Shown one piece after another: positions 26,901 to 38,521 of a DNA stretch of 64,000 bases; positions within the stretch are counted from its first letter, which is position 1; every line of letters begins with the position of its first letter. The DNA lies in contig NC_079884.1 of assembly GCF_029227915.1 (NCBI RefSeq), positions 13,638,001 to 13,702,000 of the forward strand, given 5' to 3'. Both the position numbers and the translations under genes were made by a program. Origin of the DNA: Hydractinia symbiolongicarpus. Taxonomy: Eukaryota; Cnidaria; Hydrozoa; Anthoathecata; Hydractiniidae. Below the pieces are notes generated by a model, which ran no database searches, was not told where the DNA came from, and saw nothing but the letters and a program-made list of their open reading frames with translations.

Positions 26901-28261
26901 TTTCTCTTTATAATCATCTTTATGGAATGTATTTTTGCGTTCATGCGACGCCAAACTATTTCTGACTCTGTCTTACCAGCGCACGCCCAGTCATCTGCGG
27001 TAAAATTTCATTTGTAAAGCATTAATTTGACTTACGTCCTTATTGTGAAGCGTCCAGGTTTCAGAGTCGTATAGAAGAACACTGAAAACGCAGGCATTGG
27101 ACTAAGCGGAATTTCGTGCGGATACTGATTTTATGGCTTTTCCATATCTTCCTGAAACCAGCAAATGCAACGTAAGGACTTGCTTAGTCTAGGAATCCTT
27201 CGATTGATTTCTTTTGTACAACCATCAGTAGCCAGAAAACTCTTTAGATAGATGATTGATCAACTGTTTCTACCTTCTGGCCATTGAGCATGAGTATATT
27301 TCATATGTGATTTGATCCAAAGACCATGGCTTTTGTTCTGCTGATGTCAACTTCTAATCCATATATTGCGACGTCAGATTACAGTCTATCAGAATTTTCT
27401 TGTAGCGCTCTAGCTGGTCGATAGCCTCGAACTTGAGATTGTTAATTTTACTTCAATGAATTTCTGTTCCAACAGAATTTTTAAACGTTTGTTGTATTGC
27501 TCTTTAAAGATAAACAGGGAATATATCCGGGGAGATGGGATCACTCTCTCTTACAAATCTTTCTCCTGTTGTTTCCTAAACGTACAGCTGCCTTCGAACA
27601 CTTTTCATAATGTCGATTAGTTTTTCAGTTATTCCCTACGATCTTAGCACTTATCGAATCATTTTGTGACTTACACTGTCAAACGTTTTCTTGAAGTCCA
27701 TGAAGCAGCTGTAAACATACTTCCTTCGTTTTGAAAGCAGGTTTCCTCGATTAGACGGAGTGGTAATATCTGTTGCACAATGCTTGATCCAGCTTGTTCC
27801 TTAGATGTGTGTGGTTCCTTCTCACTTTTCAACCTTTTTAGAACGACAAGAAAAAAAACTTCAGATAGGTTGTTTTTAAGGGATAGTGTCCGGTAGTTGC
27901 TACAGAGACCTAGATCACATTTTGATAGGAAGGTTTACGACAATGGATTGTGTCCATTCTTGCGGAGTTTCTCCTTATCTCATATCTTGCGACACAGCAA
28001 GTAGATTTTCTCGCATAGAATGTCACCTCCACCTTTAATGATTTCAGCTAAGATACCGTATAAGCTTAGACTTTCTAGCGAGTTGAGTTTGCTTATCGCG
28101 CTCTCGACTTCGCCTCTTAGTACGTTGGTGTCTCCATCCTCTGTGTTCACTGGTAGAGCGATATTACGTAGCATTTCTTTCTCACTCTTTACGTCGTCTT
28201 TACTGAATAAGTTTTTGCAGTATTTAATCCACTTTTTTTTTATTTCGTCGTTTAAATGCAC
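26900..28261 (-). pseudogene. Decayed non-LTR retrotransposon reverse transcriptase fragment
   Basis: The best open stretch is 27,980-28,261 and contains EVESAISKLNS...LAEIIKGGGDILCEKIY, the N-terminal RT signature of RTE/Jockey-type LINE polyproteins. Downstream on the same strand, pieces in shifting frames include an ISRTKAMVFG-like motif near 27,330 and VFSVLLYDSETWTL near 27,080, which match the C-terminal part of the same family. Many stops and frame changes show it is dead. The 5' endonuclease part was not found. Confidence 0.75.
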
Positions 28262-29239
28262 AATGACTTCATTTTTGTTTTTCGTAGCTCTTTGGTGTAT
28301 GTGTGTAGTTTAGGTCTCTAATTTGCTGATATGTTCGATATGTTACATTTAAATAGAATTTGCACATAACGAAATTTTGGTCGGAATCATTAAAAGTATA
28401 TGCAATAGCTTCTTACGGAAGTTTTCCAGCGTTTGTCAAAAAGGATGAGGTCAATCATGTTTTCATATTGGCCACCCGGTGATAGCAAAATCCATTTTCT
28501 AGATGCTTTCTGTTAGAAACGGGTGTTTGTTATTAACAAATCATGTTTCGCTGCAAAACCCTATGGCCATTCACCTCTTTCGTTTTTTAGCTCCATAGCC
28601 GTATCTACCCATTACTTCTTTGTAGCCGTTGTTGTAGGCCCTGCGAAAATGTAGGCCCTGCGAAAACTATTTGCAAAAGCTTTGAGTTTAAATGTCTTAA
28701 AGGTGTACAAATCCAGTTATCATCGGGTAACGGTCCAGTAACAGATAGATTACTGTTTGACTTTTTGTACTAAAACTGGAAGACGTTACTACAAGTTCCT
28801 GCTAAAATATTACAAAAAGCGCGTACTAAAAGAAATAATCAAAATACAGTAACTCGTAATTCATGCTTTTGGCTACACAAACTATAGTCGAATCGTTATT
28901 TAGTAGACACCTTTGACGCAATTGCTTTTTGTCTGCTAATTAGAAATTTCCGTTATTTGAAGAATCTGACTTTTTTCCTGCTTCAATTGGACAGATAATG
29001 AAACCTTATTAAAACCTTAGCACACAACTAGATAATCCATGGTTAATCCAGCTGACATTAAGGAGGATATCATTCTCGACCCCAGGGCTCTTTAAGATAA
29101 ATCTCAAAAGTAAATCTGGTCCAGTCTGGTCACGTGATGGATTCTGATTGGTATTAGAGATATACGTTTTTCGCGAAAAATTGTATTTAGCATTTAAATT
29201 TAAACAAACATGGCGGTGGAGACACGAAGGATCGAAGTA

Positions 29240-29560
29240 TTTTGATTATGTTGTGACTAGTGAAAAAGAAATGATACGTGATATCGCCCCACCAGTGAAC
29301 ACAGAGGATCGAGACACCAACATAATAAGGGGCGAAGTCCAGAGCGTGATAAGCAATTCAAGCTGCGAAAAATTCCGCAGAAATCATTAAAGCTGGAGGT
29401 GATATTCTATGCGTGCAAATCTACTCGATGTGTCGCAAGATATTGGATAAGGAAAAAACCTCCATTAGAATGGACCAAATCCATTATCGTAACACTCCCT
29501 AAAAAAGTGGATCTCTTAATCTGTAGAAACTGCCGAACACCATCCCTCATAAAAGGTTAA
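29240..29560 (+). pseudogene. Second decayed LINE reverse transcriptase fragment
   Basis: Plus-strand translation carries EKEMIRDIAPPVNTEDRDTN and, after a small disruption, AEIIKAGGDILC and YSMCRKI. It closely resembles the minus-strand fragment ending at 28,261 but in the opposite orientation. Truncated at both sides and out of frame. Confidence 0.7.
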
Positions 29561-29599
29561 AGATTAAGATGAAATATATGTAGGAAACTTTACTGTCAT

Positions 29600-31914
29600 T
29601 TCAGTTATATTTGGATGCCAATATAATATTGTTGTTATTGTGTTTATCCTCAGTGATCATAAACTTTCCACTGCCATTAGCTCGACTTTTGTGTAAGAAA
29701 ACCAGCAGCCGTTTTGTAGCCCCTTTAATATCTATATCCTGCAGATACAAACAGCAATGACAGATATGTAAGGAACATGTGATTATACTTCTGCCTAAAT
29801 GCCTCAAAAATAATTGTTGCTTTCCATTTCCACTGATTCGTGTTTTATTTTGTGCGTTACTCAAATTGCTTACATATTTTTATTTAATTCTAACTTGGCT
29901 TATCATTAGCTTATTTTAATACATATTTTAATTCATTTGAAAATGCTTTCATTCGATTTTGAGTAAGTTAAAGCGCAAAATGTAGCTTGCAAAAAGTAAA
30001 GCCTGTTTAACCTTTTGTCGATCGCCCCAGCGGAAACAGAAGCGGAAGTGATCGGAATTATTCTGATAATGCGCATGCGTAGATCATGAGTCACGGCGCT
30101 TTTTATGACTAGGCGCACAATGTTGATGTATGGGAATTGCCTTAAAACGTCAACATTGATTGTTCTTTTGTTTTAGCTCGCAATGCGCATGCTTTTGCTT
30201 TTTCACCCTTGCACTGACTCGCTAATGTAATATTATAGGAATCGAGTCAACCCACCGAATCAACTCATCCTGAGTTAGGAAAACGAGCTAGCTTGCTTTA
30301 AGGAAATTGAGTCGCTTTATATAACGTCAAGGAAAGTTTTAGTAGTGGTCTACGATTATGCCAAGCTGAATAATTTAATCATGATGGGCGTGTGATGAGC
30401 CATAAATGGGTAAACCCACCATATAATAATCAGGCTCTAGGCTAGTTCAACAAAACAATTTTCACAGAATTATAATTTCTATGATGAGTTTTTTATTGTC
30501 ACAACCTTTCAGAATTTTTGTTCCAGAAGTATATTTCGCAGGAGTAGTAATCACCCTACCCTCGTCCCCAGGGTTTTTTGCCTTATTGATATGAGAGATG
30601 ACGTGTAATATCGAAAAAGGCAAAAAGCCCTGGAGACTAAGGTGGTAACCACCCTGGTTAAGCTCATAATTAAAAATATAAGTTGTATTAAAAACTGAAA
30701 ACGGCGATATAATCGATAAACGTTATAGCTAACTAGTGTGCTAAATTTGCACGTACGGTGAGACTTTTACTTAGCTAGCTAGCTATAAAACTAGAAACAA
30801 AGCTACAAAACAGAGGCTGGCTACGTGAGTAAGTTTCCGATTTACATGTAGCTTGAACATTAAAAATTTAATTAAGTACTTCAAATACTTAAGTCATCAA
30901 ATTAAATTGCTTATCAGGATCTTCCAACTGTGCTATAAGATCCGCTTTCTCTGTTGCACTAAATCCCAAATCCATATAGAATTAGAAACGTCTAGTTTAC
31001 AAAAAGAAAGTCAGGTCACAGTCACAAAAATACCTCACGTATAAGTGGGGTGTTTTCATCATGTGACCATACGGGTTCAGAGCTACTTTAGAGGTTTTAT
31101 CTGAAAGAGCCATGGGTATGAGAATAAGAGGATATAAAATGCTCAAATCGTAACATATATTTTCATGAGCGTCAGAGATTGCTAGAGCGCATGTGAAAAG
31201 TAGTTAACAGCGATGCCGATGAAACAAATCACATAAAAAGTAAATGTTTAAGGTGATGAAAAGTGTCTGCTAATTGCTGTTCGCTGCGTCTTGTATGAGT
31301 TTTTTGACCGTGGTTCTCCCCCTGTGCCTATTAAAATGTTTGAAATAAAAAATAAAAAGAAAAATGTAGGCTCTTTTTAATATTGAAAATACAAATCAAG
31401 ATAACTACATTATTGAAAATACAACAAACATATCTGAAATCATAAAATAAATAATAAAATCAAAATACTATATTAAATATTATACTGAAGCGCACTTTAT
31501 TAAAACCAAAAATAAGAACAGCACACAACCTTGTGCGAAGGGAATTTTGTATCTTTTGTAATATCAGAACACCATTAACCTCAATTGGTCAGGCAAGATG
31601 CGGTTGTTGTTATTAGACTAGCCTTTGGATATATCCACAGGCTCTTTTGTAAGACCTTGTGGAAGAATCTCCGGTCTGGTGGTCTCCGGTCTGGTGGCCA
31701 GCCGTAGTTTGTTGTTGTTGTTGTTGTTTTTTTTGTCATCTTATTTAGTTTTTCTATTAACACTGCATTACTAATAATTAGCATACTTTTCATTACTGTA
31801 AAGTTTAGTTAGAACAGAAAAATTAAAAATTAACTTGAAAATTCTTCCAATTTCCGCAACGGTTTGTCACACCTATTACAACATTCTCTGATAACTTCAA
31901 ATAATTCTTTCACG
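29600..31914. other. Intergenic, no gene recognised
   Basis: AT-rich. It contains a MITE-like palindrome at about 30,559-30,645, a short CCGGTCTGGTGG tandem repeat and a (TTG)n run near 31,660-31,730. No supported gene. Confidence 0.5.
30559..30645. repeat. MITE-like palindromic repeat
   Basis: CCTCGTCCCCAGGGTTTTTT at one side pairs with AAAAAGCCCTGGAGAC at the other; core about 45 bp. Confidence 0.65.
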
Positions 31915-33258
31915 TTAGTTGCTTCTTAATCGTTTTCCTCGTGTGTCAAGCGGAAAAACGACGAGACATAGTATTCCAAAAATCATCAGACCAAAAAGCG
32001 CAATCATCAATGCCAATGAAGAATAAGTGAGCAAAAATTGGACCATAAACTTCCCTCCAATAACAGAAAGCATACCACACGCCAGCGACATTCCAATAGC
32101 GGATGTACGAATGTATGTTGGGTAGAACTCTGCGACATACAACAATGCAAATTGGACAAGAACTGGTGCAATAGCCCGACTTGCAATAACTGTTATGTTA
32201 TACACAATACTGGGAACGTTAAAAATTAAAATGGCATAACATATCGCTGTGAGAACAAAACAAAAAGCCATACTGACTTTCCTTCGGAAGTTTTCCATAA
32301 TAAGAACTGCAATCAAGCATGCCACAACATCCGCAAGGGCAAGAGATGCCATTAACGAGTATACCAGGCTTTTTAGTCCAATACAATCATTTGCTGCTAA
32401 CGGTGCTTTCGTCCTGATCAACTGAGAACTCAACACAGCAGTTGTAGTATAATTAAAGAAACATATTGCAACGATCAGTAGTAAAGGTAAGGTGGTTAGT
32501 ACATATCCATGACTAAACATGTAGGACATTTTCCCTCTGTCAGCATTTGTTCGTTTCCTTGTCAATATTCCTTTAGGCAGGCTACTTTTATTTCCTATTG
32601 AAATTCTATTCAATAATGCCACTGTTTCATTATATTCGCCAGTGATTTGCAAATATCTGCATGATTCAGGTAACCATAGTGATAGCAATATACACAAAAT
32701 GACCGGTGTGACGGAGATTGTTAGGAAGTATTTCCAGCCAATGGTATATAACTTATAGTATGCAAGTACCGTTGAAAATATGCCTCCTCCAATGTAGCTT
32801 AACAGTAGTGCTAAAGTCTCCTTTCCACGGTACTTCATTGGGGAATATTCCACGCAATACACTATTGCAACGGTTGGAAAGCAAGCTAGACATATTCCTA
32901 TTAATCCGCTCGTGATGCTATATGTGAGAACACTAGAAGAGTTCGATTTCAGTAAACAAAAATATGCTAGGATCAACATACTGAACAGAAGTGGTCGTCT
33001 TCTGCCAAACTTATCCAATAGTGAGCCCCAATATGGAGCACCAAAAAACATTCCGATAAACATGGCTATCGATACCGTACATTTTTCTACAGCTGATAGG
33101 TCCCATTCACAATTTAACAGTGGTGTTAAGTAAAAAATATTTGTCACTTGTATGCCGACACAAAAATACAATAACGAGCATATAGCAAAAAGTTTAAGAT
33201 TAAATAATTGATAACCAAAATGCTCTAAAGCATCGTCAAACTTGTACATACGCGCCAT
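31915..33258 (-). CDS. Major facilitator superfamily transporter (SLC22/SVOP-like)
   Basis: A single 447-residue frame with twelve hydrophobic segments. Between segments 2 and 3 is the MFS signature LLDKFGRRRP. After segment 4 is EYSPMKYRGKE, and after segment 6 is PESCRYLQITGEYNETVALLNRI; both are features of SLC22/SVOP-type carriers. VAEFYPTYIRTSAIGM precedes segment 11, again SLC22/SVOP-like. It lacks the large first extracellular loop of SLC22 organic-ion transporters, so SVOP-like is a better guess; substrate cannot be read from sequence. The start is the ATG at 33,258; a second in-frame Met lies two codons later. It is intronless, unlike the tetraspanin and mosaic genes nearby. Confidence 0.82.
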   Translation of the reverse strand: MARMYKFDDALEHFGYQLFNLKLFAICSLLYFCVGIQVTNIFYLTPLLNCEWDLSAVEKCTVSIAMFIGMFFGAPYWGSLLDKFGRRRPLLFSMLILAYFCLLKSNSSSVLTYSITSGLIGICLACFPTVAIVYCVEYSPMKYRGKETLALLLSYIGGGIFSTVLAYYKLYTIGWKYFLTISVTPVILCILLSLWLPESCRYLQITGEYNETVALLNRISIGNKSSLPKGILTRKRTNADRGKMSYMFSHGYVLTTLPLLLIVAICFFNYTTTAVLSSQLIRTKAPLAANDCIGLKSLVYSLMASLALADVVACLIAVLIMENFRRKVSMAFCFVLTAICYAILIFNVPSIVYNITVIASRAIAPVLVQFALLYVAEFYPTYIRTSAIGMSLACGMLSVIGGKFMVQFLLTYSSLALMIALFGLMIFGILCLVVFPLDTRGKRLRSN

Positions 33259-34127
33259 TTTGTTTGTTTGTACTTCGCCATCTATGTCATGGTTGATGAG
33301 TTTGTGTCTTCGTTAAAGCTTATCCTAACATCATTAATGTCATGGTGATATATACAGTTCATTAAATTTGACGTTTAATTAATTAACTTATAATAGAGTC
33401 ATAAGATTGTACGATTGTATCGTCCAATTGTTGTGCATGATCGTGGACGTGTAAAATTAAAGAGGTTTTTCACTCAAGGTCGAATCGAACAGATTTGATT
33501 GAATCGGATAATTCTGCTTTCTGGCATCTGGTTGGTTGACAAATTTTTCGCTCCGATCTTTTTCGATCCAAACTGAAAGTTAAAATAAAAACAAGGAATT
33601 GGTATAAAAAAAATTCTACATTTTTTCATTAGGGACTCTTGAAATTTTGGATAAAATAAAGAAGTGTGATATTTTACCAAGGTTACAATAATATTATGAA
33701 GCAGAGGTCAGATGTGTTGAGCTAACAAATTACACAGTCCCACTCCTATCCCTCCTCAATATTAATTAACAAAAAGACATTATTCTTTTCTTTAATTATC
33801 ATAAGCAATCAGGTTTTACAATAATTTAATTAAAACGTTTTTACATGATCTAAATTTTAGATCTAAAATTTGGAAAAATTTTGACAAACTATCATTGACC
33901 ATCCTTGTCCCCTGGGTTTGTTGCCTATGTCAAAGCCGATAGCGCTTGCTTTATTGCAAAAGCCCCTGGGCACAAGGTTGTATCATTGACCTTAATAATA
34001 AATAGCAAACTTCCCTAAACTTTAAAGCTTGGTAATATTCTGGAGCTTGAGCAAAGATTTTTGAAATATATGGAAGAAAGAGGATGAGCATTTATTTATG
34101 ATAAAATGTTTGGTAGACGATGCCCAC
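33259..34127. other. Upstream region of the MFS gene, no further gene seen
   Basis: AT-rich and without a supported frame. A MITE-like palindrome occupies about 33,899-33,981. Confidence 0.5.
33899..33981. repeat. MITE-like palindromic repeat
   Basis: CCTTGTCCCCTGGGTTTG at the left pairs with GCCCCTGGGCACAAGG at the right. Confidence 0.6.
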
Positions 34128-34196
34128 CCTTGTACCAAGTTGTTTTTTTGTCTTTTTTATATTAAGAAGGCAGAAAACCCTGGGGACGAAGGTGAT
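34128..34196. repeat. MITE-like palindromic repeat abutting Polinton-1
   Basis: CCTTGTACC at the left and AACCCTGGGGACGAAGG at the right. The right end lies about 6 bp outside the Polinton-1 terminal repeat, so the Polinton inserted next to this small repeat. Confidence 0.55.
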
Positions 34197-34202
34197 AAAT
34201 AG

Positions 34203-34426
34203 AGAGATAGGAAAATGCGGATGTTAGGACAAAAATCCTTTAGCACTTTACCATTTTACGTCAAATCATAGATCATATCCGTTAAATCAACGATAGAAGA
34301 GTTTCTGTCCCCAACCCCCCAATCCCCGCCGTGTCCCACCCACCCCCCTGGGTCCCCAACCCCCCATTACAGTGATAGGATTCAACCCTGTCTATAATGG
34401 CCTCTAGCGTACGTGGTAATACCATC
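34203..34426 (+). repeat. Left terminal inverted repeat of Polinton-1
   Basis: 224 bp, near-identical to the reverse complement of 49,525-49,748; I count two substitutions. It includes a C-rich stretch (about 34,310-34,370) and the final codons of the polymerase gene. Confidence 0.95.
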
Positions 34427-35436
34427 TACTATTATTCTTTTGTCATCATCCGCATTTAGAGCGAGTTTGTTTGTTTTTACCGTGTGAATATCATGCTTAA
34501 TGGATCGAAAGGTAATCTGTTCTCTGTAAATATTCACACTATCGAACAAGCATCTCTTATAATCATCAAACCCTATGGTCTTCTTCACCACACATTTCTT
34601 GACTCCTTTGCACCTCTTATCCTCCCTACCACATAGCTGTTTATAAGCATAATTCTTCGCTCTAAGAGCGATAAACTCCGTCATTACCTTACCACCTAAC
34701 TCATCCTTCATCAGACCTATGACCTTTTTATTCAAACCCAATGGTAGAGGTCTACCATCTCTCCTATCGTACCCTGAAGTGTCAAATCTCGTCGGCACAT
34801 CATCAGCGATATCTTTGTAGAAGTCGTTGGTTTTGATGTGGTACACGAATGAATCCGTGTCCATGTAGCAAAGTTTTACATCCTCACCATACTTAGGTCT
34901 CATGTAATCATAGTGAAACTCATACATAACCATCTTAGATAGATGGAGGATCGCCGGTCCTAGGTAGATTGGCTTGTTCAGTTTGATCTTGATCTTAGAC
35001 ATCTCTATGCCCATCAGTGTTTCCGAGAAACAGATAGCACCCTTGAAGTTGGGCTTCATCACCAGCTTCTCATATTGTTCTTTCTTGGTAGCCAAGCGTA
35101 TGTCTTTGTGTCTACGTTGATTCTCCATAGTTTTACCAAAGACTGAATTGTTCATCAGCTTGAAAAAGTCCTTTTCGAAGTCATTCGTTGATTTGGTACG
35201 CAGATCGGTATTAAAATCGATATAAGGTTTCAACCATGCGCTTTGCTTAAACCTCAGTACTCTATGAACCCTCTTAAGAACAAGACCGTGCTTCAACGCT
35301 TGATCAAGTGCACGAATGTGAATGACATAGTTCTTCTTGTCTGAAAGACACGGTGTCAGCTTTTCGACGCCATTAATCACCTTCCTTTCAGGCATGAAAG
35401 TAAGATCGTTATGAGTATCATGAAGCTCCGCGGATA
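34382..35436 (-). pseudogene. Polinton DNA polymerase B, C-terminal (palm/thumb) segment
   Basis: Third and last readable part of the polymerase. Motif B is at residues about 79-92 of the open segment (KLMNNSVFGKTMEN) and motif C at about 177-183 (YMDTDSF), with both catalytic aspartates present. The frame stays open up to a single-base deletion near 35,427-35,434, within a short G/C run just after the conserved Y-P-R. The stop at 34,382 lies inside the left terminal repeat, so the last about 15 codons are duplicated in the right terminal repeat. The protein would copy the element from a protein primer. Confidence 0.88.
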
Positions 35437-37029
35437 TCTTGCATCAACCTCAAGGAAGTAACCCTCTTCACCATTTTCCGCAGCTAACTTTGAAATGAGT
35501 TTAGCAGTAAATTTACTAGCATCAATCCACTTGAACCCTCCTGTCGGCAGCTTCTGAATCATAGCCCATCCATACAGATTGTTTGCATCAAGATACTGGA
35601 GATAGCTGTCCTCTTCATCTACCTTATATCTAACGCCCATATATTTGTTATTGGCCTTGGCGTGTCTATGAACAGCCTGACAGAGACCGCCCCTAATACC
35701 CCTCTCTATGAAGAGTAACATGTCCATATCGGACAACAAATCTAGCTCAACATCTGTCTTTTTCAGACATGCCTGCCAGGCTAATCCCGGAGCTGTGTAA
35801 AAATGTGAAGGATCCAGTTTATAGTTTGTCAAGCATGTTTCCCTAAAAGTCTCAAAAACATCAGAAAGCAATAGAACGTCTGTCTTGAGATAGATATCAT
35901 GATAAGCACCCATATTTTCAACTTCCATGTCCTTCCACACCTTCTGGGCATGCGCATAATCGGCATCAGTGATACCATTCATGTTCAACTTGCTATAAAA
36001 GTCATCTTTCAACGGAAGCTTAGTTTCATTAAACCTATCGAATGAATCAACATATTCATATGGGTATACACCCTTTCTTCTCATTATTTTGAATTGCTCA
36101 TCATCATTGAAGAATTTTCGAAGATTTTTACACTGATCATCAGAGAGATTGTTTACCAACTTATCCAGGCTACTAGCCATGAAACGAACCGAATCGATAA
36201 ATCTTAATTTTATCTTTTTGGCTTTAGTCTCTCTATTTTTGTCAATGTGTTCACCAACCTTAACATCCGTCGAGAAAGAGATATATTTCTCCTTATTTTC
36301 GGCAATGACGCTTATACCTTCCTCTCCATGCTGTTTAGCAAGCTCTTTGATGAATAGATGTGCGTCATATCCACTCAGGTTATGGAAGACGACAGGGATA
36401 TAATTGGGTACCTTGTATCGGAGATTACACTCACGGTGGGCAGCCCCGCGAAACTTACCGGTGAAATGGCAGTGATCCCTAACCTTAATGTCATCCTTGT
36501 CATCAAATTCTTCCATGCAAATGTGGCACACCCTGGCTCTCTTGAAACTGTCACGCTCATCCTCCGTCAGTGGATCCATTGCTTTCTGAGGAAACATGTT
36601 ATATAACCTTTTCACCTCAGAAACTACATGATCTACAAAGCGCGGAACACAGTCCTCACCCCGGTAAAGCTTCAGAGGGTCCGGCACTTCACCATGAGCA
36701 TATTTGCTATAACAACAGAAACCCGTGGGAACATGTTTACCAACTTTCTCGGTAGATGATCCACATTTTCTCTCTTCTTCGGGCAACTCTTTTGTGAAAG
36801 CTTCGAAATCGGCATACATGATAAATGGAGATTTGAGCTAAAACTTACTATCAGTGAAGGTTAAGGTGCTACCCTCCTCAGGGAGTTGAATCTTAGCGGC
36901 ATCGTTATCTTTACAATATTCAAAGTGCTCATCCCTTTTCTGTTCGCTTAAGAATCCATTTAGACAATTCAAGCAATAATACTCCCTATTTTTGTGCTTC
37001 GAGTTGGCCTTGCTCAGGACACCGCTCAA
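35377..37029 (-). pseudogene. Polinton DNA polymerase B, exonuclease and N-terminal polymerase segment with EndoVII-like insertion
   Basis: Middle part. Upstream of 36,840 is a zinc-finger-like stretch (YYCLNCLNGF...HFEYC), then an in-frame TAG at 36,838-36,840 and, without a frame change, exonuclease motif I (YADFEAF). Counting from the Met at 36,819: an endonuclease-VII-like treble-clef insertion sits at residues 98-131 (CHIC...RDHCHFTGK...AAHRECN), Exo II at 146-152 (HNLSGYD), Exo III at about 310-314 (YLKTD) and polymerase motif A at 411 (DANNLYG). It ends by frameshift near 35,430. The TAG and the frameshift would stop synthesis of a full enzyme unless read through. Confidence 0.88.
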
Positions 37030-38396
37030 GTTCTTACAGCGATATAATGTCTCTTATCCCCCTCAAACAGTAAAAACAAAACAACCGTCTCCTTACGATC
37101 CAGATGCTTCGACTTGCGACACATGTAGATACCTTCTCTCCCATCCTTTGTCAAAACATGCACAGCGACATCGGGGTTCCTTCTCTCAAACAAATCTATT
37201 TTATTTAGCGCCATTGGGAAAGTTAGACCATCCCAATTATACTTGTCATGCTTCTTAAGAATTGAGATACGCTCAGAATGATTATTGATTAGATTGTGGT
37301 TAAGCGCAGCGATAATAGCCCATCTGAAACATTCATCATCATCCTCGTTATGAGGGTTAATCACAGATCGCTTTCCACTGAAATTCTTGGGTAGCGGCAA
37401 GTAAGAACTACTTCTGGTTAATTTCAGTTTATGAAAGTCCACATGCATATGTAGGATCCTTTCGATTGTGAACCCGCTGGCGGGTAGAGCGGGGTTTTCA
37501 ATCTGCTCGATTATCTTATTACACATCCGATCGAAAACATCGGAAATGTCATCGTGGGCGTGCAGTATCTCCATATAGCTATTGAACGCTTTATCGACAT
37601 GCATTACTATTGATTCGGGATTAGATAAATCCTCATTGGATAAATCATCCCTTACCCACCTCACCCACAAGGTCGCCTGAGTCTTCAAAGACTTCTTCTG
37701 TTCGAGCAAGTCCTTCATCAACCTCTTAACGATAGGATGAACCTTTTTCAAAAATACCCTGACATTCTTCTCACCATCCGAGTTTATCTTGAAGCGTTTG
37801 TATGAACCTACAAACGCTTCTTCAATAGGGGTATATGGGTTTTCCTCATCACTCTTCTTCTGTTTTTCATTTAGTTCCTTCAAAACATTATTATAGCGTC
37901 TTTTCTGTTCTTCATCGATTACACCTTCTAGTTCTTTTTTGTTTGATTGGAACAAGTTTATAATTTTATTGACACCTTTTTTCACAGATTGAAGTTCATC
38001 AGGAATATTTTTAGGTAAAGCTTTTGTAAACTTTTTCCCTGAGTCGATAAAATTAGAAACTATTCTCTTTCCCGTCTTAGAAGAGCTTACCACACGCTTG
38101 AAAGTTTTGGTTACCGCATTTTGAACAACTTTTCCACTATTAATAAGACCTTGGAGAAGTGCGTTTCTAAGAGTTGGCACAGGTCTAGGCGCTGGTACGA
38201 GTCTAAGCACCGGTATTGGTCTATTTGGTCTCGGCGCTGGTACTGGTCTGGTGGGTCTCGGCATGGGTACCGGTGCTGACACAGTAGTGGTTGTCAATAA
38301 TTCGATCAGCTCAGCCTTTATGAGCCTTGAGTGTCCATGTAGACCGCGTTCTCTAGCGAGATCCCTTAATTCGGAAACTGTATTTTGTGAAGTCAT
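37026..38396 (-). pseudogene. Polinton DNA polymerase B, N-terminal extension with SAP-like motif
   Basis: A 456-residue frame. Residues about 6-35 are SAP-like (SELRDLARERGLHGHSRLIK), suggesting DNA binding; a proline-rich linker (PVPAPRPNRPIP) and a long charged helical stretch follow. The last about 120 residues (NPHNEDDDECFRWAIIAALN, NWDGLTFPMALNKIDLFE, GDKRHYIAV) match the N-terminal extension that normally runs on into Polinton polymerases. It terminates at 37,026 because of a one-base deletion; the zinc-finger stretch of the next segment continues in another frame immediately. The start ATG at 38,396 is preceded by an AT-rich promoter region shared with the RING gene. Confidence 0.8.
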
Positions 38397-38474
38397 ATTG
38401 GTTTGTGATATACTATATGTGGACCTTTAATATGGTTTTATACAATCGTGAAACAAAAAAAAAGATTCATAACA

Positions 38475-38498
38475 TTTGTTACTCGCGTGAGTAACAAA
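38475..38498 (-). terminator. Perfect hairpin 3' of the RING gene
   Basis: A 10-bp perfect stem (TTTGTTACTC / GAGTAACAAA) with a 4-base loop, 24 bp after the RING-gene stop. It may mark a transcript end or a processing site. Similar hairpins follow other genes in this element. Confidence 0.55.
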
Positions 38499-38521
38499 AA
38501 AACAATGTGACCCTCAACAAA

